A stretch of DNA of 64,000 nucleotides, from positions 2,294,001-2,358,000 of the forward strand of contig NC_063013.1 of NCBI RefSeq assembly GCF_020509005.1, written 5' to 3'. Below, piece by piece: positions 1 through 8,989 of this stretch. The notes under the pieces were generated by a model. It saw nothing but the letters and a program-made list of their open reading frames with translations. It was not told the DNA's origin and searched no databases. A program made the translations under genes and the position numbers. The DNA is from Fulvia fulva. Taxonomy: Eukaryota; Ascomycota; Dothideomycetes; Mycosphaerellales; Mycosphaerellaceae. How positions within the stretch are numbered: the stretch's first letter is position 1; the number at the start of each line of letters is the position of its first letter.

Positions 1-3000
1 AGTAGTACGTTCGTACGGGTAGGTCTACTAAGAACTTCTATTCTTAGGTTTCTTCCTAAGGTTACGAAGAACGGTAATACGCCGGTAGTGCTTTTTATAT
101 TGTTTAAAGCAAACTCCGCTATTAGTAGCTAGTCGTACTAGTTATCTTAGGCGTAATTAATGTATATACATAGGTACTACTCTATAACTTAGTTTGTACG
201 TTCGGACTAACTATCGGTCTAAGGGTACTATACCGTCGACATCTTATACTTAATGCCTAGGCGTTCGTAAAGCGTCTTCTAGAAGCGACTCACCTACTAC
301 GAGCCGTAGTCTAAGTAGATAGAGCGGAACAGGCCTTAATCCTTAATAACGTAGCGGATAATTATATCTATAGCTATCTTGGGCTCTATGTCGACGACTA
401 GTATAAGGTACTTACGCTTTATAAGACGATATATCAAGGTAAGGATGTTGTTATACTTAACGCCCTCCGGGCTATAGCTGTCTAGAAGTGCTATAATATA
501 GTCTAGGGCCACTTCCTCGAATATACCGTTAGGTTCTAGGATTTACTTAAGGTTACCCTAGTACGTATTATAGAAAGCCTTAGTTCTAGTGTATATATAA
601 CAGTTCTTTATATATCGTACGATATTAGCCTATATGCTAGGCTAATAGTACGTACGAGTTATTAGCTTGTATATCTTCTCGCGCCCCGGGTAGCCGGCTA
701 TAGGGGCATTATAATAAGCGGCTATAAGTTCTTCGCGGATGTTACTACTATTAGGTACGTAGAGGCGGCCTTGAATATAAATTAGGTCGTGCTCTAGTTC
801 GTACTCGCTAAGATTGATATACGTATTCAATTTCTACGGTAGCCGACTATCGCTAGCTTATAGGCCTTTCTTAATTACTACTACGAGCTCGTCCTAATCG
901 TAGGCGTTCTAGATCTCTTCCTTAATAGACGCCTCGTTCGCGTTAAGCATAGTAAGCGCGAGCTAATATTAGTCGCGAGCGTTCGTATACGTGATTATTA
1001 CTAATACTCTAAGAGACTCCTATACTTTAGGGGCGAGGTTACGTTCCTTTAAGACCGTTTATTATCTATTCTTGATAACGTCTATTACGTCTATATCCTA
1101 AGTACGGCGTATTAGGGTATTAGGCTTACCGCCTAGCTTACCTAGTCGGTATTCGATCTAGAAATCGAACCCGGACAAGAATTTACTCTATCGTACTTAT
1201 CGGCGATTTAGCTACTTAGTAGTTATAAAGTATTATAGACCGCGGTGATTAGATAATACCCTAGTCTTGCTACCTATTAGCTCTAGCCGCTATTCCTTAA
1301 AAGCTCGAACGATAGCTATAAGATCCTTATCGTAGATCTTATAGTTATACTTAGCTAGATCTATCTTCTATAAATAGTATGTAACTAGGTAAAGCTGTCC
1401 GTCTTCTCCGATCTATAAAAGAACGCTACTAGTATATCTATTAGAGGCGTCGTATTCGATAACGTAAGGCTTACTTAGGTCAAAGTACTATAGTACTAGT
1501 TACTTCGTAAACTCCACCTTAAGCCTATTAAAAGCTTACTAGTACTCTAGTATCTAGTTCTAAGTATATTTCGTAGGTCGCTTTGACTTGTTCTTACTAC
1601 CGGACCCCCTTCGTAAGAGTAGTTATAGGTAGTACGATGTTCGAGAAGCCTTCTACGAACCTTCGATAGAAGTTCGTAAGGCCGAGGAAGGAAAGGACGT
1701 CCTTTACGCTTCTAGGTGTCTCCTATTCGAGGATCGTCTTAATCTTCTTTAGGTCTATCTTAATACCTTCGGCAGTAATAATTAGACTAAGGTACTTGAC
1801 TTCCTTCTAGAAAAACTTGCTCTTTGCGATATCTAATAGTAGTTTAGTATCGATAAAGTAGTCTAGCACCTTAAGTATATGTTCTATATACTCCTCTCTT
1901 ATACTACTAAAGACGATCGTATTATTAAGGTATACGGTAACGAAGTCGTTAAGGTAAGGCCTTAGGGCTTAGTTAATATAGGCCTAGAAGACGCTAGGAG
2001 CGTTATATAATCCGAAGGGTACTACTAGGTACTTAGGTCCTATACCGTGAGGTGAATATAGTCTTCTATTCGTCGCCTACTCGGATACGTAGTTTATTAA
2101 AGGTAGTAACAACATCGAGTACGGTAAAGTATTAGTACCCGCTTATTCGCTATAGTGTCTCTCGAACCTACGGGATAGGGTATCGGTTCTTAATCGTAAT
2201 AGCGTTGACTACTCTATAGTCTACGTAGACGCGTAGTCTACTACCTAGCTTTCTAATAATAATAACTAGCGATATAATACGTAACGTACTTTCTCTAATT
2301 TTACCTTTTGCCTTCAAGTCGTCGATATACTTCTTTACGACTTCGAGCTCCTATAGGCTTATTAGATATAGTCGAGCAAAAGACAGCTTAGCACCTAGGT
2401 CAAAGTCGATAGCGAGGTCGTCTCCTTTACGATAAGGAGGTAAGGTATCGTCTCCTATACGTAGAACGAAGGCCTTACGTCGCAACTTAAATTTACGCGG
2501 AAGCGATATATCTAGGTCTACTTCGTCTTTACCTTTTATATATCATTAGAAGTCGGACGCTGCTATAGCGCTGAGCTATATACTAACTTCTTCTATAGCC
2601 CCCTCCTTAGTTATAGGTAGCGCGTCGTTATTCTACTCCTAAATTAGGTAGCCTTCTTCTAGTTATTAGCCCTCTTTAAGCTAATCTTCTAGACATTCTA
2701 CGGCCTCCGTAGTACTTATAGACGAGATGTTAATGCCTATAATTGCCGCTACGTCTATCTGATCGGCACGCTATTACTACCGAGCTTGTTTTTCTAGTTA
2801 ATAGCGTACCGTCGTTAGTATTCTTTCGTAATAGTCTCCGTAGTAAGACGTAAATATAACGGTGTTCGTCTAGTTCCCGAAGTCTAGTAGGTGCTTCTAT
2901 ACCTACGGTATACTAAGAATCAAGTTATACTTAATACCGGTAATAAAGCAGTTCAATTCTTCGACGTGACCGTTTAGGTCTAGAGTCGCTTTTACGTACT

Positions 3001-3420
3001 CCGTAGCTTTGTTCTTCTTAGACGGGTCTACTATACCGATTCTAAATAGAGTAGGTAGCTTTGTCCGATCATAATCCTTTATAAACTTTGTACTATAAAA
3101 GATCGACTATACGCCTAGATCTACTAGGCATCTAGTAGGCTTGCCTTTAACGGTACCGTATATAATAAGACGAATACTACGTAGCGGGATGTCGACTTTA
3201 ATTACTCCGACCTTTATAGTCTCGATATCTATAACCTTAGGTATGTCTACCTCCGAAGTCTACCGCTATAGTAGGTTGACCTTTTTGTTTTGTTACTAGG
3301 GTATCGGCGTAGGTTCTAATATCCTTAGTAGGCCTTTACCTAACGGATATATGCTCGGTTCTTCTAACGTAAGGTGCTCGTAGATATTCTAAGGAGGATC
3401 CTTACTAGGCGTAATGTTAG
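1..3420 (-). mobile_element. Gypsy-type LTR retrotransposon pol relic, RIP-mutated, truncated by window start
   Basis: Read on the minus strand, this stretch has the order protease, reverse transcriptase, RNase H, integrase. A degraded aspartic protease (VDLG in place of D-S/T-G) lies near 3050-3150. The start of reverse transcriptase (LQELEVVKKYIDDLKAKGKI) lies near 2290-2370. The catalytic box reads YLNN for YLDD at 1921-1932, and an integrase H2C2 zinc region lies at 642-830, where histidines became tyrosines (AYYNAPIAGYPG). All these changes are C-to-T or G-to-A transitions. Many in-frame TAG codons break the frame. No LTR or gag was found, so the ends are uncertain. It is a different Gypsy family from the four copies further right and is non-functional. 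Confidence 0.8.
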
Positions 3421-4311
3421 CTATAGTAATAATAGCTACACTCTAAACTATATAACTAGCTTAGCTTACCTAAACACATCTTTCTAAGGTAACTATATTA
3501 GCTAACTAGCTAGGAGCTCTCTATATCTAGATATATAAGCCCTCTCCCTTACTAGTAGTACCCTCCTATTGATATTATACTTTAATACCCCCTCCTTACT
3601 AATACTAACCTTCCTATTAAGCTGTAAACACTTTAATACCTACTATTATATCTACTAATATTCCTATTAGCGCTTCTATTAGCTATTATAGCCGTATTAC
3701 TACTATTCCGGCCTAGTAAGCTATTCTTTAATAGTAATCTTAGTAGTACCTTTAGGGGTAAGTCTAGAGGAGGTAGAGGAGGCGGCCTACTAAAGCGGCT
3801 AAATAATAATAGTAATACTAGATTAAAGTCTAGTAAGAAGTCTAGGCGTAAGGTAGAGATTAAGATTATAAAGGTAAGTATAATACTAATAATAATATAA
3901 TACGACTTCTACTAATCTTCTAAAGGCTATAATTATAAAGGGCTTTAAGTAGGGCTACTCTATTACTATTATATAGGGTAATAAGGTAGAGCGCCTAGAT
4001 AGCGATAGGTACCGGGGTACTCGTATTAGTAAGAGTAGCGGTACTATCTAGGTTTCAATAAAGATATTTAACCGTATTATATAGTATCTCTACGCTATTA
4101 TAAATATAGATAGGGACTTCCGCTATAGTAAGAAGACTAGTAGTATAGCTCGTATACTAGGTAAGATTATTGAGAAGTTCTACTATAAAGAGCCTACTAG
4201 TACTTACTTTATCCCTACCCGCGAGATTAAGGACTACCTACGTAATAAGGTTATTTAGGATAATTAGTAGTCCTTTAATCTATTCTCTAGTAAGAACTAT
4301 ATCTCTAGTAT
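3421..4311 (+). other. RIP-mutated coding relic of unknown origin (left part)
   Basis: AT-rich sequence in which one plus-strand frame stays mostly open from about 4057 to 4311, broken by a few TAG codons. The frame continues in register across the LINE insertion into 6462-6510, joining at a 15-bp target duplication. This suggests an old, RIP-mutated coding sequence. I do not recognise the protein; it could be part of another transposon. The part from 3421 to about 3750 shows no coding signal. Confidence 0.4.
4297..4311. repeat. Target-site duplication, left copy
   Basis: The 15-mer ctatatctctagtat is repeated exactly at 6447-6461. The two copies bound the unmutated insertion 4312-6446, and removing the insertion restores the surrounding reading frame. 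A duplication of this length is typical of LINE target-primed reverse transcription. Confidence 0.8.
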
Positions 4312-5399
4312 GGTCGACGACGAGAATCACCTGTACGTGGTGTCGGCTACGAACCTCTCGTCTAGCTACGAGAGAGCCAAGTATTCTCACGCTGGAGCGT
4401 CGTGGGCGCGACGGGCGCGTAGCGTAGGCGAAGCCGCGGCGAACAGAGGACTACCAGCAAAACGGGTATAAAAACCATCCGACGAGCGTGTACTCGTGTC
4501 GGGAGCGAGTCCCTCTTCTTTCTACGTGTAAGAAGGGCGCGGAACCGTGGCCTATACGCTCGACAGGACACCTCTGGTATGAGTGCAGAATTTTCACCTC
4601 CGGAGACCGCAAACCGAGCGGGCTAAGCGACGAACATTAGACGAGCGGACTACAGAACAACAACTGAGCGGACTATGCAACGGCGTCGAGCGGACTACGA
4701 AACAATCTGGTGTTTGCCAGCGGGCAATGCGGTGGGTAGGTGGACACGCGACGAAGCCTGTAAGGGCCTGTTGAACACCCGGTATGGGAACGAGGGTTTT
4801 GCCTGAGGCACTGCCTGTCCCGCTACACAACGCACCTAGTCTGACATGGTAGATTGCGACGAGGAAAAGACGATAGCCTGAGCAAGGAAAAGACGGCTGT
4901 TAGGACGGGGAAAAGACGTACAATGCAAGTGGATTAGTTCTGTGATCGGGGAGGATCGAGGGCAGGGTGATAAGGAACTTCATATTGGTTAGTAGGTGGA
5001 AACGCAAGGAGTACGCTGCCCGGCGTGGTGTGTGCCCCGAGCAAACCTGCGAGGCATGGACGGCCGCTTTCTAGAGATAGGCTGCGGTAACGCGAAGGGC
5101 GTCAAAACCTGGGGCGTGGTGTACACTGGCAGCGACGGCTGACACTGTCTGTACAGCCCGAGAGGACGGATGCGCATGTCGGTCAATAGAGAGCACTAAA
5201 GGGCTTAGGCCTATGGAGGTGGATATTGGCTTAAGGAGCAAACAGGGAGGGAGGGCGTAGAGGGAAGCTTTTGCTCCGGGCTAACCTCTCGAAACGAGGC
5301 TACACGGTGGTGCTAGATGAGTGGGAAAGCGCGGTTAAGACTTGTCACCTTATCTCGTAGCTAGCTTGCTAAATACGATTCCTTCCTTGCTCCTGTCTG
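4312..5399 (+). other. Non-LINE 5' module of the chimeric element
   Basis: About 1.09 kb with base composition unlike the AT-rich flanks and no RIP signature. I found no convincing reading frame. Visible items are a short hairpin near 4358-4378 (tctcgtctagctacgaga), a TATA-like tataaaaa at 4467-4474, four copies of gagcgg(g/a)cta between 4616 and 4697, and three ggaaaagacg motifs between 4860 and 4920. It probably derives from an RNA that the LINE reverse transcriptase copied by template jumping. Its source is unknown. Confidence 0.5.
4616..4697 (+). repeat. Four-copy array of gagcgg(g/a)cta
   Basis: Copies lie at 4616-4625, 4643-4652, 4666-4675 and 4688-4697, with starts 22-27 bases apart. 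The first copy is identical to the decamer found twice in each terminal inverted repeat of the pogo-like element at 6598-7730. Confidence 0.6.
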
Positions 5400-6248
5400 A
5401 AAAAGGTGCTTGGAGCATACAAGTCAACTCCAACAAGGGTGGTCGAAATGGAGTCTGGCTCCCCACCAGCCAAGCTCTACCTTCAAGGGTTGAGATACCA
5501 GTATGCAGGAAAGACGTCTGCATACCCAGCCCAGCTAGTAATCCAGAAGGCAGTCAACAAAATCAGGAGCCAGTGCACAAGAAGGCACAGACAAGCAAGA
5601 CCCAATCCAGCCCCACAGAAGCAGCAGGACCTGCAGAAGTTCAAAGAACTAGCAGAACAGCTGCACCTAGCCCAGCAGGAACAGGACAGAAGGGCTCAAG
5701 GGAGAGGATCAGCAGCCAGCCAAGGGAAGAAGCAACAGTCTCTAGCTGAAAGGATGGCAGGACTCCTCTGGAAGACTGAATGGACAAGAACCCCACAGAG
5801 GCCAGGAACCCCAAAGGCACTCCAACAGTTTGGTAGCCACAACTACCTACTGTACTCAGACCTGACCAGGTCAGAAGCAAGCATAGCAATACAAATCCGC
5901 TCTGAACACATCGGAGTCAGGGCATACCTGCATCAGAGAAAAGTCCCAGGTATCGAAGACAAGAGTTGCCCATGCGGCTACCTGTCCCAGAATGTCGAAC
6001 ATAGACTTCTGGTTTGCAAAGAATGGAGTACAGGGAGAGGTGAATGGAGGGCAAGGGCAAGGAACAGAAACTTCCAAGCCATGATCAGCAATAAGGGAGA
6101 CCTCCAGAGAATTACAAGGTGGATCATCCACCAAGGATTTTTGGAGCAGTTCTCTCTTACTAGGGAAACAGAGAGATGGATTGAGGAGAGAAAGAAGGAG
6201 GAGGAGAGCAGGAAGAGGGGGACAACTCTAGGGTTGCAGACAAGGTAG
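5400..6248 (+). pseudogene. LINE ORF2 C-terminal part (5'-truncated)
   Basis: Open frame of about 280 codons equal to the end of fungal Tad-like LINE ORF2, downstream of the reverse transcriptase domain. It begins with the family motif VLGAYKSTPT, carries the block TRSEASIAIQIRSEHIG and ends with a CCHC-type cluster CPCGYLSQNVEHRLLVC. Endonuclease and reverse transcriptase are missing because the copy is 5'-truncated, so it has no natural start codon. There are no stop codons and no RIP changes. The same blocks occur mutated at 33240-33480 in the longer LINE copy, which confirms the family. Confidence 0.85.
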
Positions 6249-6432
6249 TCAGAGGCTAACCACCATGACACTAGTGCACCCTAATGGAAGGAAAACTGAG
6301 AACTCATGGCAAGGAAGCTATTAGAGAAGGAGAGGAGGTTTTTACCTAGGAATAGGTTTCCTACCTTATGCAGTAACATATATAGACATAAACCCGCATG
6401 GGCCGGAGGGCACCACAACGGGTAAATGAATC

Positions 6433-6450
6433 ATCTATCTATCTATCTAT
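6433..6450 (+). repeat. LINE 3' tail, (ATCT)n
   Basis: Short ATCT tandem run directly before the right target duplication. The LINE copy ending at 33869 has the same kind of tail after a related 3' end (gggcacyacaac...aatgaa), so tetranucleotide tails are a property of this LINE group. Confidence 0.8.
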
Positions 6451-6461
6451 ATCTCTAGTAT

Positions 6462-6597
6462 TCTTGGCTATCTTTCTAGAGTATTAGAAGACCGTAGTTC
6501 TAATTATTGATACGACGTATATAATAGTAACCGCGGTCCCTTCTTATTATATACTATTGTATATAATAAGAATCGCCGTAAGCTCTAGGATAGTATA
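6462..6597 (+). other. Right part of coding relic, with a 14-bp perfect hairpin
   Basis: Continues the frame interrupted at 4311 for about 16 codons, then degrades. It contains a perfect inverted repeat: arms 6541-6554 and 6559-6572 with a 4-base loop, AT-rich. Nothing else is recognised. Confidence 0.45.
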
Positions 6598-7730
6598 ACG
6601 TGCTTTACTACCGAGCGGGCTATACTACCGAGCGGGCTACTTTTACTAAGAACTGTACCACTTCTATAGATATAGCTATATAACTACTATTATAGCGTAT
6701 ATTGTCTTCAAACGAGGCCAAACTGACCTTAGCTGTCCAGGCTACGAAACGCGACGCGACAATCACGAATCGACTTGCTATAAAGGTATACGACGCGTCT
6801 CGAACTATACTAGGGTATCGATTGAATAGACGACCTCCTCGGGGTAACTACGAGCCTAATTCGAAGAAGCTTATAGAGCTAGAAGAGAGGGTAATACTTA
6901 AGGATATACTCGAGCTAGATCTTAGAGGTTTCCCGCTATTAAAGGCTAGTATACGAGTAATAGCCGATTTATTACTATAAGAGAAGGGTCTTAAGCCCGC
7001 TAGTCTTAATTAGATAGACAGGTTTATTAGGCGGTATCGTGAGCTAAAGGTTCGTATAATACGTAGATACGATCGTTAGCGAGTCCTAATAGAAGATCTA
7101 GACGTTATCGAGAAGTAGTTCTTGCTTATAGGTAATATAAAGGAGAAGTATAGTATCCTTAACTAGGACACCTATAACTTCGATAAGATAGGGTTTATAA
7201 CGAGTGTCATTACGTCTTAGAGCGTCGTTACGGGTTCAGAAAGGCGTAGTAGAAAGAGGAAGGTCGTTCAATAGGGCAATAGAGAGGGAGTAGAGAGATA
7301 GCGTATTAGATAGCTCTTATACGAAGCGAGATTAGTAAGCTACGTAAGTCTAACGAGGCCCTTATATAGCGGAAAGCACAAAAGCGCAAGTACATTTAGT
7401 CTAGAGGGTCTCTAACCTTCGATAAGGCGTCGCAATTAATACCTCTAGAGGATACTAGAAGGTAGGAAGTAAGTAGAGAGTCGCTAGATAGTATTTGGCT
7501 AGTACTAAGGCTACGACGCTATAAGTAATATAGCGAGTCGGGGCATAACGTACGTACCTATTAAGTAGACTTACTAGATAGCGAAGAATCTAAAGAGGAA
7601 TTGTCCTCCTAGTAACGATTCTATAGGATGTCGTCGTATTACAATACCGTCGTAATTAAAGTAGAAGTAGTATAGTTCTTAGTAAAAGTAGCCCGCTCGG
7701 TAGTATAGCCCGCTCGGTAGTAAAGCACGT
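6598..7730 (+). mobile_element. Internally deleted pogo-like DNA transposon (non-autonomous)
   Basis: The ends are near-perfect terminal inverted repeats of about 57 bp (6598-6654 and 7674-7730), flanked by TA on both sides (6596-6597 and 7731-7732), the pogo/Tc1 target. Each repeat contains the motif actaccgagcgggct twice. Inside are the N-terminal DNA-binding part of a pogo/Fot1-like transposase (from 6702), a remnant of the conserved DIYNFDETGF block (near 7180) and the basic C-terminal tail (near 7378-7490). The DDE catalytic core between them is missing, so at 1133 bp it could only move with help from a full-length relative. TAG stops show RIP. Confidence 0.85.
6702..6980 (+). pseudogene. 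Pogo/Fot1-like transposase, N-terminal fragment
   Basis: About 92 codons starting with an MSSNEAKL-type N-terminus, followed by a helix-turn-helix psq/CENP-B-like region (KRDATITNRLAIKVYDASRTILGYRLNRRPP). This domain binds the element's terminal repeats in the family. The frame then breaks with RIP-type stops; later blocks such as YNFDKIGF near 7180 can still be followed. The catalytic aspartates are absent because of an internal deletion. Confidence 0.8.
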
Positions 7731-7959
7731 TATAAGAAAAGTAATACTATAGTATACTAAGTATATATAAGGTAACGTAAAGCACTAGTAAGCTAGGAAT
7801 ACTAGTAAGCTAGGAATTTTATCTTAGTACGACTAACTTCTTAATTATCGTACTATATCTTAATAATATAATATATAATCGTCTAATAAAGAAGACAGAA
7901 TTGCTCTTACCCTATCTATCTATCGTTAGGGCTAATTTCCGAGTCTCCTACGCGTAGCT

Positions 7960-8573
7960 ATAGTATATTACGTACCTTGTTCGACGCTAACTAGCCGGTA
8001 CTACGGAATTACTCCTCGTATCGATACTCGCCCTATCTAGTATAAACTTACGTTAACCGAAGAACAGACAATTGTTCAATATACCCTCGACCTCGATTCG
8101 CGAGGATTCGCGCCTATCCTTAGCGAGGTAGTAGATATAGCGAATAAGCTACTCGGTAAACGCGACGCAGATCCGGTAGGTAAGAACTAGGTAGAGAGAT
8201 TTGTTTCGCGCTCTACCGAGCTCAAAACGGCCTTTAACCGAGCGAAGGACTGTTAGAGAATACTCTAGGAAGATCTAGAAGTTATAAGCGCCTAGTTTAA
8301 GCTTATATAAGAGACGATTACTAAGTATAGCGTATATAACGAGGATATCTATAACTTCGATAAGACGGGCTTTTAAATAGGCGTGATTAGCTCTATAAAA
8401 GTCGTTACTAGCTTAGAATAACGCTCTCGCCCTACGGCTACTTAGCCTAGTAATAGAGAGTAGCTTATAGTTATTTAGAGTATCTATACCGCTAGCTACT
8501 CGACCCCGCCCTTTATTCTCTATAAAGGGCGCGTCTATATTTTAGTATAGTACGAAGAGGTAGATATACCGCG
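7960..8573 (+). pseudogene. Pogo-like transposase, N-terminal half
   Basis: In the plus frame, blocks typical of Fot1-like transposases can be read: LTEEQTIVQYTLDLDSRGF, then GKRDADPVGKNWVERFV, then EDIYNFDKTGF and VISSIKVVTS. These are the CENP-B DNA-binding region and the start of the DDE domain. Several TAG codons interrupt the frame. It stops at the GAATT target duplication of the Gypsy insertion and resumes at 15800. It would have encoded the enzyme that cuts and pastes the element at TA sites. Confidence 0.8.
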
Positions 8574-8578
8574 GAATT

Positions 8579-8762
8579 TGTTACGGGTAGCCCGCGACCC
8601 CCTACTATAGCTACGTCGGCCCGGCTAAGCCGCGGACCTTCCGTATCGAGTTAGCGTAGCTTAGCTTTACTTTATAACTTCGCCGCGCCTCGCGCTCCTC
8701 TTTCGTAGCTTCGTAGAACAACAACTATCTCGTTCGGACCCTATAATACGCGCGCCCTTATA
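8579..8762 (+). repeat. 5' LTR of Gypsy 8579-15794
   Basis: Starts TGTTACGGG and ends CCCTTATA (ancestral TTACA). It is 184 bp, equal in length to the copy at 15611-15794, and preceded by GAATT. Confidence 0.93.
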
Positions 8763-8778
8763 GTTTGTTCTACTACCC

Positions 8779-8801
8779 TACCTAGATCGTAGATCTAGGT
8801 A
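8779..8801 (+). other. Hairpin 17 bp after the Gypsy 5' LTR
   Basis: Perfect 10-bp stem tacctagatc / gatctaggta with a 3-base loop. The same stem follows the 5' LTR of the three other 5' LTR-bearing copies: 53585-53607, 46703-46725 and 61099-61121 (the last two on the minus strand). Loops differ, the stem does not. It sits where a primer-binding site would be expected. Confidence 0.7.
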
Positions 8802-8989
8802 AGGGACGCGTAATAATAGGAACAGATAGAACTATAGAACTCGAGAACGCGTAGAGTCGTATTAGAATACAGAACACGGTAAGGCGTATAGCGCGTAGAT
8901 ACCTAGAGAACGTAACGTAGCGATATTATTAGTAGGTAGTCGCGCGCTCGTAGACAGTTAGGATATAGGCACCGTTACGCCTCCCCCGA

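Larger units (their letters stand above)
4312..6446 (+). mobile_element. Chimeric LINE insertion: about 1.09 kb of unknown DNA fused to a LINE 3' end
   Basis: The insertion is bounded by an exact 15-bp target duplication (4297-4311 and 6447-6461) and ends in an ATCT-repeat tail, the mark of LINE retrotransposition. Only the 3' half (from about 5400) is LINE. The 5' part (4312 to about 5399) has no recognisable coding content; it holds a TATA-like stretch (tataaaaa at 4467-4474) and a four-copy GAGCGG array (4616-4697). The whole insertion lacks the RIP pattern of its surroundings. It matches the plan of MINE in Magnaporthe, where an unrelated sequence called WEIRD of about 1.1 kb is fused to the 3' part of a LINE, a product attributed to template switching. 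No sequence similarity to WEIRD is claimed. Confidence 0.75.

Noticed and set aside
4170..4830. Short frames across the left edge of the chimeric insertion
   Set aside because: They cross the insertion boundary at 4312 or lie in the non-coding 5' module.
5342..5749. Overlapping plus-strand frame of 135 codons beside the LINE ORF2 frame
   Set aside because: Shadow frame; the overlapping frame has clear LINE family motifs.
6425..6460. ATCT repeats as a possible CRISPR or regulatory array
   Set aside because: They lie exactly at a LINE 3' end before a target duplication; LINE tails of this type explain them.
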